From: an uncultured Dorea sp.
GTDB taxonomy: Bacteria > Bacillota > Clostridia > Lachnospirales > Lachnospiraceae
DNA: 64,000 bases
Direction: 5' to 3'
Assembly: GCA_910577685.1 (NCBI GenBank)
Contig: CAJTOH010000002.1
Location: forward strand, 107,202 to 171,201
A program made the translations under genes and the position numbers. Below, one piece after another: positions 41,769 through 50,926 of the stretch. Position 1 is the first letter of the stretch, and each line of letters opens with the position of its first letter. Below the pieces are notes generated by a model that saw only the letters and a program-made list of their open reading frames with translations, was not told where the DNA came from and searched no databases.

Positions 41769-42812
41769 TCAAATCAGATAACGCAAAAATGTCGCTATCT
41801 CTCCCAGCACATAATGAATAATACACAGACCCCAGATATTCCCCTGTTTATGGTAGAAAATTCCTAAAATTCCCAATAGAAGGGACGCCCCCATCATATA
41901 CGGAAATCCATAGGCAATATGAAGGACGCCAAACACAAGGGCTGAAACTACAATTGACAAAAGTCCGGCATATTTTCCCGTAAAAATGCGGTTCAGGTTT
42001 TCCTGCATAACGCCCCTTGCCAAGAACTCCTGCAAAACAACGGTAAACGGATAGATGACATCTGCAAAAGTTCCTACGCTCCAATCCCAGAACGGAGCGC
42101 CCTCCGGGAAAAATCCGGGCGCAATGCGTAAGATAATAACTTTTCCGACAACCAGCAGGACGCCTACCGCCAAGGTAATTGCAATATCCGGGACAAAGGT
42201 TTCCTTAGCATTTGTAATTTTCAATCCGATATCCCGGATGGAAAAGCTGGTCGTTTTCAAAATAATAAAGAACATGATAATGGAAATACCCTCGATAACC
42301 AAACTCATAACCTGTCCGGGCAGCTCCATATTCAGATGACGCAACAAACTCCAAAGGAACAGATATACGCATACACAAATCATCAGTACGGAAAATACGG
42401 CGGAAGCCTCCCTCCGCTGCCTGTTGAGCTTTGCAACCTCCGTAACATCAGAAAAAACTACCACAATCCCTATCTTTTTTTCACCATCCTCGCCGTACAG
42501 AAAAGAGGAAGTAAGGCGGAATGATTTTAATTCCTGATTTTCCACCTGATACACGGCTTCGCCGGTATGGGTATGCTCTTTGTCATAGACTGCATCCAAA
42601 ACAAACTGATGAACTCCGTCATTGTTTCCATTATCCCGGTCTTCCAAGAATACCCTGCCATAATTCTTTCCGGACACATTTTCATCCACGCCGAGCATAT
42701 TGCATCCCTTGTCATTGAGAAAAATAATTTTCCCATGCATGTCTACCACCAGGACACCGTCATTCATGTCCCGTAAAATCCGAGGAATAATCTCATTTTT
42801 TTCTACTGTCAT
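41769..42812 (-). CDS. PAS domain fused to CPBP-type membrane protease
   Basis: 347 residues from ATG 42812 with a G-rich ribosome site; a GTG 12 bases earlier is possible. Residues 5-130 form a PAS domain (NDGVLVVDMHGKIIFLNDKG ... GIVVVFSDVTEV). Eight or so membrane helices follow with CPBP/CAAX-protease motifs: QEFLARGVMQEN (QE in place of EE), FGVLHIAYG and IIHYVLGEI. A cytoplasmic sensor domain joined to an intramembrane protease-like domain is unusual. It precedes pssA by 31 bases and may be in the same transcript. Confidence 0.8.
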   Translation of the reverse strand: MTVEKNEIIPRILRDMNDGVLVVDMHGKIIFLNDKGCNMLGVDENVSGKNYGRVFLEDRDNGNNDGVHQFVLDAVYDKEHTHTGEAVYQVENQELKSFRLTSSFLYGEDGEKKIGIVVVFSDVTEVAKLNRQRREASAVFSVLMICVCVYLFLWSLLRHLNMELPGQVMSLVIEGISIIMFFIILKTTSFSIRDIGLKITNAKETFVPDIAITLAVGVLLVVGKVIILRIAPGFFPEGAPFWDWSVGTFADVIYPFTVVLQEFLARGVMQENLNRIFTGKYAGLLSIVVSALVFGVLHIAYGFPYMMGASLLLGILGIFYHKQGNIWGLCIIHYVLGEIATFLRYLI

Positions 42813-42984
42813 ATCGTCCCCCACCCAATCAATACATATGGAAATCCAAAGCAGATTTAGCCTTTGGGGATTATATCATACTATACTTCCTTTGCGGATA
42901 TATTGGGATGAATCGCATATTTTATGGGATTATTTAATTCATACAGATTATAATACACTGATCCCGTTTACGGGGAAATGCATA

Positions 42985-43027
42985 ACAAGGGCTTTCCGCC
43001 AATTCCCGGCGTTACGGGAAGATAAAA
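42985..43027. repeat. 43-bp direct repeat, copy 1
   Basis: Begins ACAAGGGCTTTCCGCC and ends GGGAAGATAAAA, with an internal TTCCCG/CGGGAA palindrome. It matches 43789-43831 at 42 of 43 positions, in the same orientation, on the other side of the nuclease remnant. Confidence 0.85.
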
Positions 43028-43035
43028 TCTAGATT

Positions 43036-43630
43036 CTACACCGTCTGCAGTCCAGCAAGCTGTTCCACCTCTTCAACACTAAGTCCGGAATATATTGCAA
43101 CTTCCTCGATCGTCAGTTTTCCCACATCCAGCATTCTTTGAGCCGTTTTCTTATTAGCCTCATTCTCCGCCTCAATCTTTAATTTTCTTGCACTTGTCTC
43201 AATCAATGCACCGCCCATAATATCACCTACACCTTTCTGCACATTCTCATATTTCTGTGCAATCTCTTTAATCACATCACTAGAAAGCTCTATAAGCGTT
43301 CGTTTATCAAATGCTCCGATAACCTCTTGTTGCTCCAGATTGTCAAGTCTCTCTAAAATATCTTGATATTCGGACTTTAATTCCGACAGCTCCTGTTCAT
43401 TGCTATTATACTCCGGAAAATTCTTTTCATGTGAGAAAATGTAAAACGGAATCAACAACTCCTATAACTCTAAAATTAGTATCCGTAATCCGCTCTTTAT
43501 CAGCCGCATCTTGTTGATCTAAAAAATGTTCATTCGGAAAGAACTCAATTTTCTCATCTCCGATATATTCTTCATCAAAAATCTCATATTTTAATTTCCT
43601 TTCCCAACACCAAAAAGAATCCGTCGCGCA
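43036..43630 (-). pseudogene. Rpn/PD-(D/E)XK family nuclease-transposase remnant with internal deletion
   Basis: The C-terminal frame (43458 to 43036, 140 residues) has a coiled coil and the family end GKLTIEEVAIYSGLSVEEVE. Upstream, in another frame, the typical N-terminal segment IFDEEYIGDEKIEFF ... ADKERITDTNF is readable (about 43470-43600) and then jumps into LIPFYIFSHEKNFPEYN. The catalytic middle of a normal protein of about 300 residues is missing and the frame is broken. The remnant is bracketed by the 43-bp direct repeats. Confidence 0.75.
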
Positions 43631-43788
43631 GATTCCCTTGCTTATCCATTATCTGTTGATATTCAATTTGGACACTTTTGTTACCATATCTCCCAATGCC
43701 AATTTGGGAAAATTCAGACAAACCTTGATTTTAGGCGAAAACCATGCTATACTTTCAATCGTTGCAAAGCCCACAAAACCAAGGTCTT

Positions 43789-43831
43789 ACAAGGGCTTTT
43801 CGCCAATTCCCGGCGTTACGGGAAGATAAAA
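43789..43831. repeat. 43-bp direct repeat, copy 2
   Basis: Matches 42985-43027 with one T/C difference. A short hairpin AAAAGAC/GTCTTTT (43830-43854) follows immediately and could act as terminator on either strand. Confidence 0.85.
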
Positions 43832-43868
43832 AAGACCTCCGCCGGAAGTCTTTTCTATCCGCTAAGGC

Positions 43869-43912
43869 GCGTGTGTTCGAGACCTTCCACACGTAAAACA
43901 AAACTAAAGGAG
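43869..43912 (+). promoter_or_regulatory. preQ1-I-like riboswitch overlapping the queT ribosome site
   Basis: CGTGTG (43870-43875) and CACACG (43888-43893) form P1 around the loop TTCGAGACCTTC. The A-rich tail TAAAACAAAACTAAAGGAG can pair AAGG with CCTT in the loop, forming the H-type pseudoknot of preQ1-I riboswitches. The tail includes the Shine-Dalgarno sequence, so ligand binding would block translation. Context (a QueT transporter) agrees. Confidence 0.65.
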
Positions 43913-43919
43913 AAGAAAC

Positions 43920-44420
43920 ATGAAAAAATCAAACACAGCTTTTCTAAGCCAGGCAGCCATGATTGCTGCCGTCTACGTGGTACTCACCTACGTATTCGCA
44001 CCATTTTCATTCGGGGAGATTCAGATAAGGATTGCAGAAGCCCTTACCATCCTCCCGTTATTCACCCCCGCCGCTGTTCCCGGTCTGTTCATCGGGTGTC
44101 TAATCGGCAATATCTTAGGCGGAGCCATTCTTCCGGACATTATCTTTGGAAGCATTGCAACCCTAATCGGCGCGCTCGGTACATACCAACTGCGCAATGC
44201 CCTTCCTGTATTGTCCCCTCTGCCGCCAATTCTGGCAAATACGATTATTGTGCCGTTTGTGCTCCGCTTCGGCTATGGCGTTGCACTTCCGATTCCGTTC
44301 ATGATGCTCACCGTAGGCATCGGCGAGATTTTGTCCTGCGGCGTACTTGGAATGGTTCTATATATTGCACTAAAGAGATATAAGAATATAATCTTTGTTC
44401 CGATTAAAAAACAGAGTTAA
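43920..44420 (+). CDS. queT: QueT family queuosine-precursor transporter
   Basis: 166 residues, five to six membrane helices, with FGEIQIRIAEALTILPLF, GCLIGNILGG and TLIGALGTYQLRN, characteristic of the QueT substrate-binding (S) component family of ECF transporters. It is expected to import preQ1 or another queuosine precursor with a shared energising module encoded elsewhere. The preQ1-like leader directly upstream supports the assignment. Confidence 0.92.
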   Translation: MKKSNTAFLSQAAMIAAVYVVLTYVFAPFSFGEIQIRIAEALTILPLFTPAAVPGLFIGCLIGNILGGAILPDIIFGSIATLIGALGTYQLRNALPVLSPLPPILANTIIVPFVLRFGYGVALPIPFMMLTVGIGEILSCGVLGMVLYIALKRYKNIIFVPIKKQS

Positions 44421-44424
44421 CGAA

Positions 44425-44453
44425 AGAGGGGGGGTTCGCAACAGCCCCCTCTT
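44425..44453 (+). terminator. hairpin after queT
   Basis: AAGAGGGGG pairs with CCCCCTCTT; the loop contains GTTCGCAACAG. No long T run follows, so termination strength is uncertain. Confidence 0.45.
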
Positions 44454-44480
44454 GACATCTGCAGTAAATCCTGCTTAACT

Positions 44481-46922
44481 CTATCCTATATACGTGTTCC
44501 CGCTTCCCGACGTCATCTCGTCCAGATCTTTCATCGGCGCCGCCCGCCGTTCCATACTGTCTACGTCAAGATAGATCACGCTCCCCTGCGTATACCCTAC
44601 TAAGATAACCGCACGCTGTGCATCCAACATTCCTATCAAGGGAACATCCCTATTAATCTGATACAGCAGCATCTCCGCCGTACATCCCGACAAATCAAGA
44701 ACTTTTCCTCCATTCAGCTCCTTCAAAATCTCCACCGGAGCCTGACCTTGCCGCAGCCGGTCCGCGATATTCTGTATCACATCTTCCTTTCCTGTAATAT
44801 AATGCTGCTTACTCCGGTTCCCCTGCTCCCAGACATAGGACTGGTCAGAATCCACTACGCATCCGCTGTACGGGACGGCCTCCTGAATCGCCTCGCCGGC
44901 CCGGTCGTAAATTCCCTGCAGTTCCCCATAACCATATACAAAATATTTTCCGGCATAACTGATATCGTCAAAATTAATCGCCCCCGTATCCTCGGTCAAT
45001 ATCTGCTTAGGCTTCAAAACCTTCGGCTCCCGATCGGAAATCCCGTCATTGTAAACCAGCCTCACCTGCGTCTCCTTAAGCTCCGTCGTATAGGTTTTAA
45101 GGTAGATATTGCTCGCCTCTTTCTCCCGGTTATTGGTAATATAGTCCGGCGACGTGCTTGTATAGGTATCCCCCGACTTCGTCGCCCTGTTCAGGGTAAT
45201 CATATTCACGTCAAATACTGTGTCAAGCACGTAAATTCCTTCCACCTGATAAGTTTTCACAATCTCTTTCTTGCCGTTCTGTATCTCAATCTTGTACATC
45301 GGGACAGTAACCTCGCCGGATATAGTCCTCCCCGTATCCGCAGTCTTCGCCACTCCGTACACAAAATCATTTTTTACAAAGCCGAGAGGACGGACACATT
45401 CGTCTCCCCCGCTCTGAGCCGTTCTCTCCTTTCCGGTTTCAAGATTCTTCACAATAACCTTCGTCGCCGTATTCAGCTCTTTTCCTTCCTGCCAAGCTAC
45501 CAGATGACCGTCGTCTGACACAACGTATTGATCGTCGCCTAATCCTTCCACCAAAGCGCTGCTCTTTCCTTTTGTCAAATCAAATTCATACAGCGTGCCT
45601 TCCAGCATGACGTAGAGATTATTCTGTTTCATACTGTAATAAACCATGCTGCTAAGCTCATTGACCGCAAATCCATATGATTTGTTGCTGGAGATAAAGG
45701 CTTTTTCTTCTACGGAATTCTTCTTCGCACTATATCGGTATATAGCGACCCCAACCTCGCCTTCATGAGCGCCCCGGCTCATATAACCGCATACGGCAAA
45801 CATTGTAAAACCCGCCTCGTCAATTCCCAGCAGCTTGATCTCATGATGAGGGACCATATTACGCACGTCGCTGTTCTCTACGTCCGTGAAACTGAAAACC
45901 AGAGAAATCTCATCTGACTCCTTACTGTAATTCCACAGTTCATTAGCCACTACAAAGGACACTTCGCTTCCGTTCTCACTGACAAGATAAGGTACGTCCT
46001 GAGGTACGATACCAAGCACGATGCCGTTTTCGCTCAACATATGCTTCGTCACGTCAAAGATCTGCTCCATCGTCCGGTCATAATCTAAAAGATACGTGGT
46101 CTGGCTCCCCGCAACATGCCTGACCCGAAAAAACTCTTCCACATGATACACATCCGACTCGTTCTCCTCACCCTTGCACCGCACGCGGTATACCAGACGC
46201 ACGGAAACCGAATCGCCGTTCATCTCCGTAATGTTCCAGCGCTCCCCTTTCTCGACCATAGGCTCTAACTCCCCCCAAGAGACATGGTTATAATCAGAAT
46301 GGATTGTTACATGCTGAAACGTAGTGTTATTTGCCCTCTCGTTTGGCTCGATAGCAGTTCCAACTCCTGCTCCTTCTGCCTTATCCATTGCATTCGTATG
46401 AAAATCACGAATGTAATCCAGGCTCTCCGCCAGCCCTATATCTGACGCGTCCGCAATTCTTGTATAAAAATAGATATTATTCTCACCGCCGGTATTCAAT
46501 ACGATCTCAAGCACATGTTCCCTGCCCGCCGTCACAGCGTTTCCTAGTTCTACCGTAAATGTTTCTCCATTCCGGCCAAGCTGCCCTCCCCCCATCTTCT
46601 CTTTTCCGTCCAGCGTGTAAATTGTAAAGTCCGCTTTCTTAATCTGATTCTCATATGCCTGAATGTTCCCTTCTACTCTCTGGCCATTCACTGGCGTAAT
46701 AGTGTCGCGTATGGCGGTAATATCCATCGCCCTCGCAAAACCGCTCAGTGTATTCAGCACATATCCGTTATAGGAAAACGAAATCTGCGGATATGTAGCC
46801 GACCCTATATCAGCGGTCATATTATCGTTTCCCTTATTCGTATAGTAACTGAAACCGATAACCGCCGCGATAAACACCAGAACCAAGATTGACGTATCCC
46901 TTAGTTTTTTCATCCAATTCAT
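44481..46922 (-). CDS. large membrane-anchored exported protein, propeller-like with C39-like end
   Basis: 813 residues with one N-terminal membrane helix (about 10-28); the remainder should be outside the cell. The middle (about 330-640) shows repeated short beta segments ending in aromatic/acidic turns (EGTLYEFDLTKGK, GKELNTATKVIVKNLETGK), suggestive of a beta-propeller. The last 100 residues resemble a C39-like peptidase fold (DLSGCTAEMLLYQINRDVPL, VILVGYTQGSVIYLDV), but the usual catalytic His position reads as Leu/Val, so it may be inactive. The start has AAGGGGAG upstream. It follows the methyltransferase gene by 15 bases. Function unknown. Confidence 0.6.
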   Translation of the reverse strand: MNWMKKLRDTSILVLVFIAAVIGFSYYTNKGNDNMTADIGSATYPQISFSYNGYVLNTLSGFARAMDITAIRDTITPVNGQRVEGNIQAYENQIKKADFTIYTLDGKEKMGGGQLGRNGETFTVELGNAVTAGREHVLEIVLNTGGENNIYFYTRIADASDIGLAESLDYIRDFHTNAMDKAEGAGVGTAIEPNERANNTTFQHVTIHSDYNHVSWGELEPMVEKGERWNITEMNGDSVSVRLVYRVRCKGEENESDVYHVEEFFRVRHVAGSQTTYLLDYDRTMEQIFDVTKHMLSENGIVLGIVPQDVPYLVSENGSEVSFVVANELWNYSKESDEISLVFSFTDVENSDVRNMVPHHEIKLLGIDEAGFTMFAVCGYMSRGAHEGEVGVAIYRYSAKKNSVEEKAFISSNKSYGFAVNELSSMVYYSMKQNNLYVMLEGTLYEFDLTKGKSSALVEGLGDDQYVVSDDGHLVAWQEGKELNTATKVIVKNLETGKERTAQSGGDECVRPLGFVKNDFVYGVAKTADTGRTISGEVTVPMYKIEIQNGKKEIVKTYQVEGIYVLDTVFDVNMITLNRATKSGDTYTSTSPDYITNNREKEASNIYLKTYTTELKETQVRLVYNDGISDREPKVLKPKQILTEDTGAINFDDISYAGKYFVYGYGELQGIYDRAGEAIQEAVPYSGCVVDSDQSYVWEQGNRSKQHYITGKEDVIQNIADRLRQGQAPVEILKELNGGKVLDLSGCTAEMLLYQINRDVPLIGMLDAQRAVILVGYTQGSVIYLDVDSMERRAAPMKDLDEMTSGSGNTYIG

Positions 46923-46937
46923 CCAAGACTCCCCTTC

Positions 46938-48074
46938 TTATTTTAGCAGACGCCCAAGCGTCGGCGACACATGCAGGAACTCCTCACACCTGCGGACCGC
47001 CTCCCGCATCTCCCCTTTCTTACCGTTTCTGACTCCGCGAATCAGGATATTCTTCGGCGTATGCTCCATGTCGATAAATTCAAGGATCTGCGCGGCGTAT
47101 CCTGCGCTCTCCAGATATTCCGCCCGCAGCGCATCCGTCACGAGAGCCGCTACGCGCTCCTTGATAAGCCCGTATTTGAAAATAGGTTCCAGTACTTCGC
47201 TTTCAATCTGACCGTTCAGCTCGTGCTGACAGCAGGGTACGGACAGAATCACCTTCGCATTCCACCCAACCGCCTTTGCTAACGCGTAATCCGTCGCCGT
47301 ATTGCAGGCATGCAGAGTGACAACCATATCTACCTGTTCAACGCCAGTGTAATTTGCAATATCTCCCTCCAAAAATGTCAGCTTCTCATAGCCGTACTTC
47401 CTGCCTAACTCGCTGCAGTGAGCGATAACCTCCCGTTTCAAGTCCAGCCCGATAATCCGGATGTCATATCCCTTGCGCTCATGCAGATAATAATACATAG
47501 CAAAGGTCAGGTAAGATTTCCCGCATCCAAAGTCCACAATCGTCAGCTCCCTGTCACGGTCAAGCTCAGGCAGAATATCCTCTATAAACTCCAAAAAACG
47601 ATTGATTTGTCGAAATTTGTCGAACCTTGAACGTACAACCTTTCCTTCCTCCGTCATTACTCCCAGATCCTTCAAAAATGGGACCGGCACGCCTTCCTCA
47701 AGAATATAATGCTTCTTCCGGTTGTGGCTTAAATCAATCTCCTTTCCTGCGCACACCGCCGCCTTCTTCTTTATCGTTACCTTGCCCTTCTTGCTCACCA
47801 GTACGGTATAACTGAACTCCCTTGTCTCCATCTGCATCTGCCGCATATTCTCCATTGCTTCCACAAGCAGCACACACGCCTCCTCCGGTTCTGCGTTTCT
47901 GTGGAATGCCTGATGATTGCGAAACGTCTCGATCTGGAATATTAACTTATCCTTCTTAAGCAGAGGGCGCACCTTAATCTTCTCCGCAACATCTTTCTGC
48001 CTCGGATTGCTTAACACGGCTGTCCGAAATTCTATATTCAAATTATTCTGTAGTAAAATTTTTAATTCATTCAT
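46938..48074 (-). CDS. class I SAM-dependent methyltransferase (Methyltransf_32 type)
   Basis: 378 residues if it starts at the ATG at 48074; an ATG 39 bases upstream is equally without a clear ribosome site. The SAM-binding motif is IVDFGCGKSYLTFAMY (about 180), followed by IIGLDLKREVI and a late SVPCCQHELNG motif near 285. This family includes proteins annotated as rRNA or tRNA methyltransferases; the substrate is unproven. It is transcribed with the exported protein that follows 15 bases downstream. Confidence 0.75.
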   Translation of the reverse strand: MNELKILLQNNLNIEFRTAVLSNPRQKDVAEKIKVRPLLKKDKLIFQIETFRNHQAFHRNAEPEEACVLLVEAMENMRQMQMETREFSYTVLVSKKGKVTIKKKAAVCAGKEIDLSHNRKKHYILEEGVPVPFLKDLGVMTEEGKVVRSRFDKFRQINRFLEFIEDILPELDRDRELTIVDFGCGKSYLTFAMYYYLHERKGYDIRIIGLDLKREVIAHCSELGRKYGYEKLTFLEGDIANYTGVEQVDMVVTLHACNTATDYALAKAVGWNAKVILSVPCCQHELNGQIESEVLEPIFKYGLIKERVAALVTDALRAEYLESAGYAAQILEFIDMEHTPKNILIRGVRNGKKGEMREAVRRCEEFLHVSPTLGRLLK

Positions 48075-48140
48075 AGTATTTACTATTGTAATGTTTTTTC
48101 TCCATAAACGCAAGTAGAGACCGCAGGATTTTCATACCGC

Positions 48141-48278
48141 GTTACAGTTTACTCCGCGGCCAGTAACCATACCGCCGTTATCCTTCGTAACGTTCCGTAT
48201 AAACGAATCAAAGCGCAAGGTTATCCCGCCAGACAAATCGTACCGTCCAAACTGCCTGCTCAAAGATATCCTTGCGCT
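48141..48278. repeat. palindromic intergenic elements between two operons
   Basis: 48141-48167 has ends GTTAC-A-G and C-A-GTAAC around ACTCCGCGGC; it shares CTGG-Y-C-R-CGGAGT-R-AAC with the end of the 1541-1683 element (minus strand). 48212-48278 has arms GCGCAAGG and CCTTGCGC with GATA/TATC beside them, and may terminate the two-component operon on the other side. Confidence 0.5.
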
Positions 48279-48292
48279 TCATAATTCTCTGC

Positions 48293-50914
48293 TTATTCTA
48301 CTGATTCTACCGACAGATTAACCCTCGGAAAAGTAATCGTCACCCTGAACAAATCTCCGTCCAGATACAGTTCAAAATTCCCTCCCTGCATCTGGGTCAG
48401 CGTCTTTGCGATCGACAGCCCTAAACCGCTGCCTTCCGTTCCCCGGGATATATCTCCCCGTATGAAACGCTCTGTCAACTCATCCGCCGAGATATTGAGC
48501 GGCTGATCGGAAATATTTTTCAAACTGAACACCGCCGCATCTCCAATAGTATAAAGATCCGCATATACCCGCGTCCCTTTCATCGCATATTTGGCGGCGT
48601 TATTATAGATATTTGCCAAAACCCGCCACAACCGCCTTCCGTCGGCGCGGATGATAACTTCATGCTCCGGCAGAGACATTACCTCCGTCAAATCATTTGC
48701 CATGAATTTCTCCTCAAATTCACCGCTTGTCTGCTGGATAATTTCCACTAAATTGATATTCATATATTCCAGCGTAATATTCCCCGAACTCACTTTAGAC
48801 GCCTCCACTACATCCTCCGTAAGCGTCTTAAGCCGCTGAGATTTCTCATCCAGGATATCCAGATACCGCTTAATCTTCGGATCGTCAAAATCTTCCTGTT
48901 TCAACAGGTTGACGTAATTAATAATAGAAGTCAGCGGAGTTTTGATATCATGGGAAACATTCGTGATCAGGTCTGTCTTAAGCCTCTCGCTCTTGATACT
49001 CTCTTCCAGCGCTGCGTCGAGTCCCTGCCCGATGGAATTGATCTTCTCTGCTATATTTTTCTGCTCATCACCCATACCTTCAAGGGGGATCTTATAGTCT
49101 ACCTCGCCGCCCGCAATCTTGTCAACGCCCACGCAGATCTTCTGCCTTCCGACCGCCTGCCTGACCAAATAAATAAAGATTACCAGCTCCCCCGCCAACA
49201 TCAGGAATATAGCATACATATTTCTTCCGCTAAGCAGCGCTCCCCAATGAAGCAATACGAAAACCGTAAACAGCGCAACCGCCTTCCACACTGAATGAAG
49301 ACCGGAGAACCCATGTTTTACAAAACAGAAAATACTCCTAAACAGACTGTTTTTCCACAGGCTCCTCGCCTTAATCCTTCTCACAAGGCTCAGATAACCT
49401 GTCAAAAACATTGCGCAGGTATATGCCGTAGCCATACCTCCGACCGCTATCGTACCCGACGGAGAAACGTACACATAATCCATCTGGTAATACATCCACT
49501 CAGACATAGATCTGGCAGTATACAAAAATTCTGATCCGCTTACATACAGCAAAACCATGGGAACTGCCCACAGTAAAATCACTGCCGCCGCCGCAAGCTC
49601 TGTCTTCCACCTGTCAAACCAGTTAAGGCTTATCTCTCTTTCCTGCCCATTCCTGCCTGCAACTGCCGTAAGCCAGATCAAGCATACAACGAACAGAACC
49701 ATGGCGGATACTCCCAGAATCAGAACCCCTCTGACAAAAGGTCCATATTTTTGAAATTGCTGCGCCTCCGAATGAATCTCATCCTTAATCGGATAATCGG
49801 TATCTACGCTTATTGCGTAAATAAATTCCTTATCTTTTCCGCCGGAATACTTAATCCCACTCCGCCATTCCGCAGCCTCAATCCCTTCGATATTTGATTT
49901 GAAATCCTTAAGCTCCGGTTCTATAATCACATATTTTCCCATAGTTTGGATTTTTTTCAAATGTTCTTCTATTCTGCCGATATCCTGGAATTCCTTTCGG
50001 TTGGTATACACGCGTCCCTTCTCCATATCTACATATAGATAGGTAAGATTCGTATCTCCTTCCTCATATCCGTTCTCCATCCATTCATAAGCGCTATAGG
50101 CATCCCGGATACTGTAAATCGTGTTGTTCAGCATAGCATAGGCATCGTTCAGGCGGCCATTCCATTCCGGATTGTCATTCGCCACCTGCATAATATTCTC
50201 TGCGTCAACCGGCTTATATTTCTCCTCAATCCAGCCGCCGTCATAACTCCAGCAGTCAAGATATTGAATCTTTCCCTCTATATCCTGAAGTCCCTTAAAC
50301 GAAGTCTCCGAATTATTGATAAAGTTGCCGTCCCGCAGTTCATCCAGAATATCATCCTCAGAAATTCCCGATTCGTCATTTACAATTACAAACCGCAGCT
50401 CTCCTGCGTTGATCAGTTCCCTGAACTCACTGTAGTAATAATAATGAAAGGTCTTATCCGGCCGCCTGCATACGATAATCTTATCCTCCCGACCGCCTTT
50501 GGTGTCATACAGCTCATCGCCGTTAAAGCCCCTGTCATCTCCCCATGCGACCAAATCGCCAAGCGTATAGGCCAGCCCATGTATGTTCTCGTTCGGAAAT
50601 CTCATTTCATTCCCGTAAGCCTGTGTGTATTCCTGAATATCTATGATCTTCTGCGGATCATAGATACCGTTCGTTTCGAACAGCTCCTGCACACGGATTC
50701 CGCTCATAACCTCGCTGTTCAGGTAAACCAGCCTGTTCCTGAATATGTCCGTGTCTTCATACTCCCTCGCCCCGCTGCCGGAAAATACTTCTCCTATAAG
50801 CGACGGATAGGATGCCGACCACAGGAAACATATGGCGACCGTCACGGCAAACACATGCTCCAGTACAACCAAGAGACCTTTTGTCAGCTTTGACCCGTAC
50901 CAGTGTTGCTTCAT
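48293..50914 (-). CDS. large sensor histidine kinase with HisKA domain
   Basis: 873 residues. The first helix (about 14-36) and a long external sensor region (to about 400) are followed by several membrane helices (about 400-425, 450-470, 500-520, 560-600), a short HAMP-like segment, HisKA with SHDIKTPLTSI, and an ATPase with NIYNNAAKYA and GSGLGLSIAK. The multi-helix membrane block is unusual for this class. It is the partner of the regulator encoded 12 bases upstream. The stimulus is unknown. Confidence 0.9.
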   Translation of the reverse strand: MKQHWYGSKLTKGLLVVLEHVFAVTVAICFLWSASYPSLIGEVFSGSGAREYEDTDIFRNRLVYLNSEVMSGIRVQELFETNGIYDPQKIIDIQEYTQAYGNEMRFPNENIHGLAYTLGDLVAWGDDRGFNGDELYDTKGGREDKIIVCRRPDKTFHYYYYSEFRELINAGELRFVIVNDESGISEDDILDELRDGNFINNSETSFKGLQDIEGKIQYLDCWSYDGGWIEEKYKPVDAENIMQVANDNPEWNGRLNDAYAMLNNTIYSIRDAYSAYEWMENGYEEGDTNLTYLYVDMEKGRVYTNRKEFQDIGRIEEHLKKIQTMGKYVIIEPELKDFKSNIEGIEAAEWRSGIKYSGGKDKEFIYAISVDTDYPIKDEIHSEAQQFQKYGPFVRGVLILGVSAMVLFVVCLIWLTAVAGRNGQEREISLNWFDRWKTELAAAAVILLWAVPMVLLYVSGSEFLYTARSMSEWMYYQMDYVYVSPSGTIAVGGMATAYTCAMFLTGYLSLVRRIKARSLWKNSLFRSIFCFVKHGFSGLHSVWKAVALFTVFVLLHWGALLSGRNMYAIFLMLAGELVIFIYLVRQAVGRQKICVGVDKIAGGEVDYKIPLEGMGDEQKNIAEKINSIGQGLDAALEESIKSERLKTDLITNVSHDIKTPLTSIINYVNLLKQEDFDDPKIKRYLDILDEKSQRLKTLTEDVVEASKVSSGNITLEYMNINLVEIIQQTSGEFEEKFMANDLTEVMSLPEHEVIIRADGRRLWRVLANIYNNAAKYAMKGTRVYADLYTIGDAAVFSLKNISDQPLNISADELTERFIRGDISRGTEGSGLGLSIAKTLTQMQGGNFELYLDGDLFRVTITFPRVNLSVESVE

Positions 50915-50926
50915 ACAAACTCCCTT

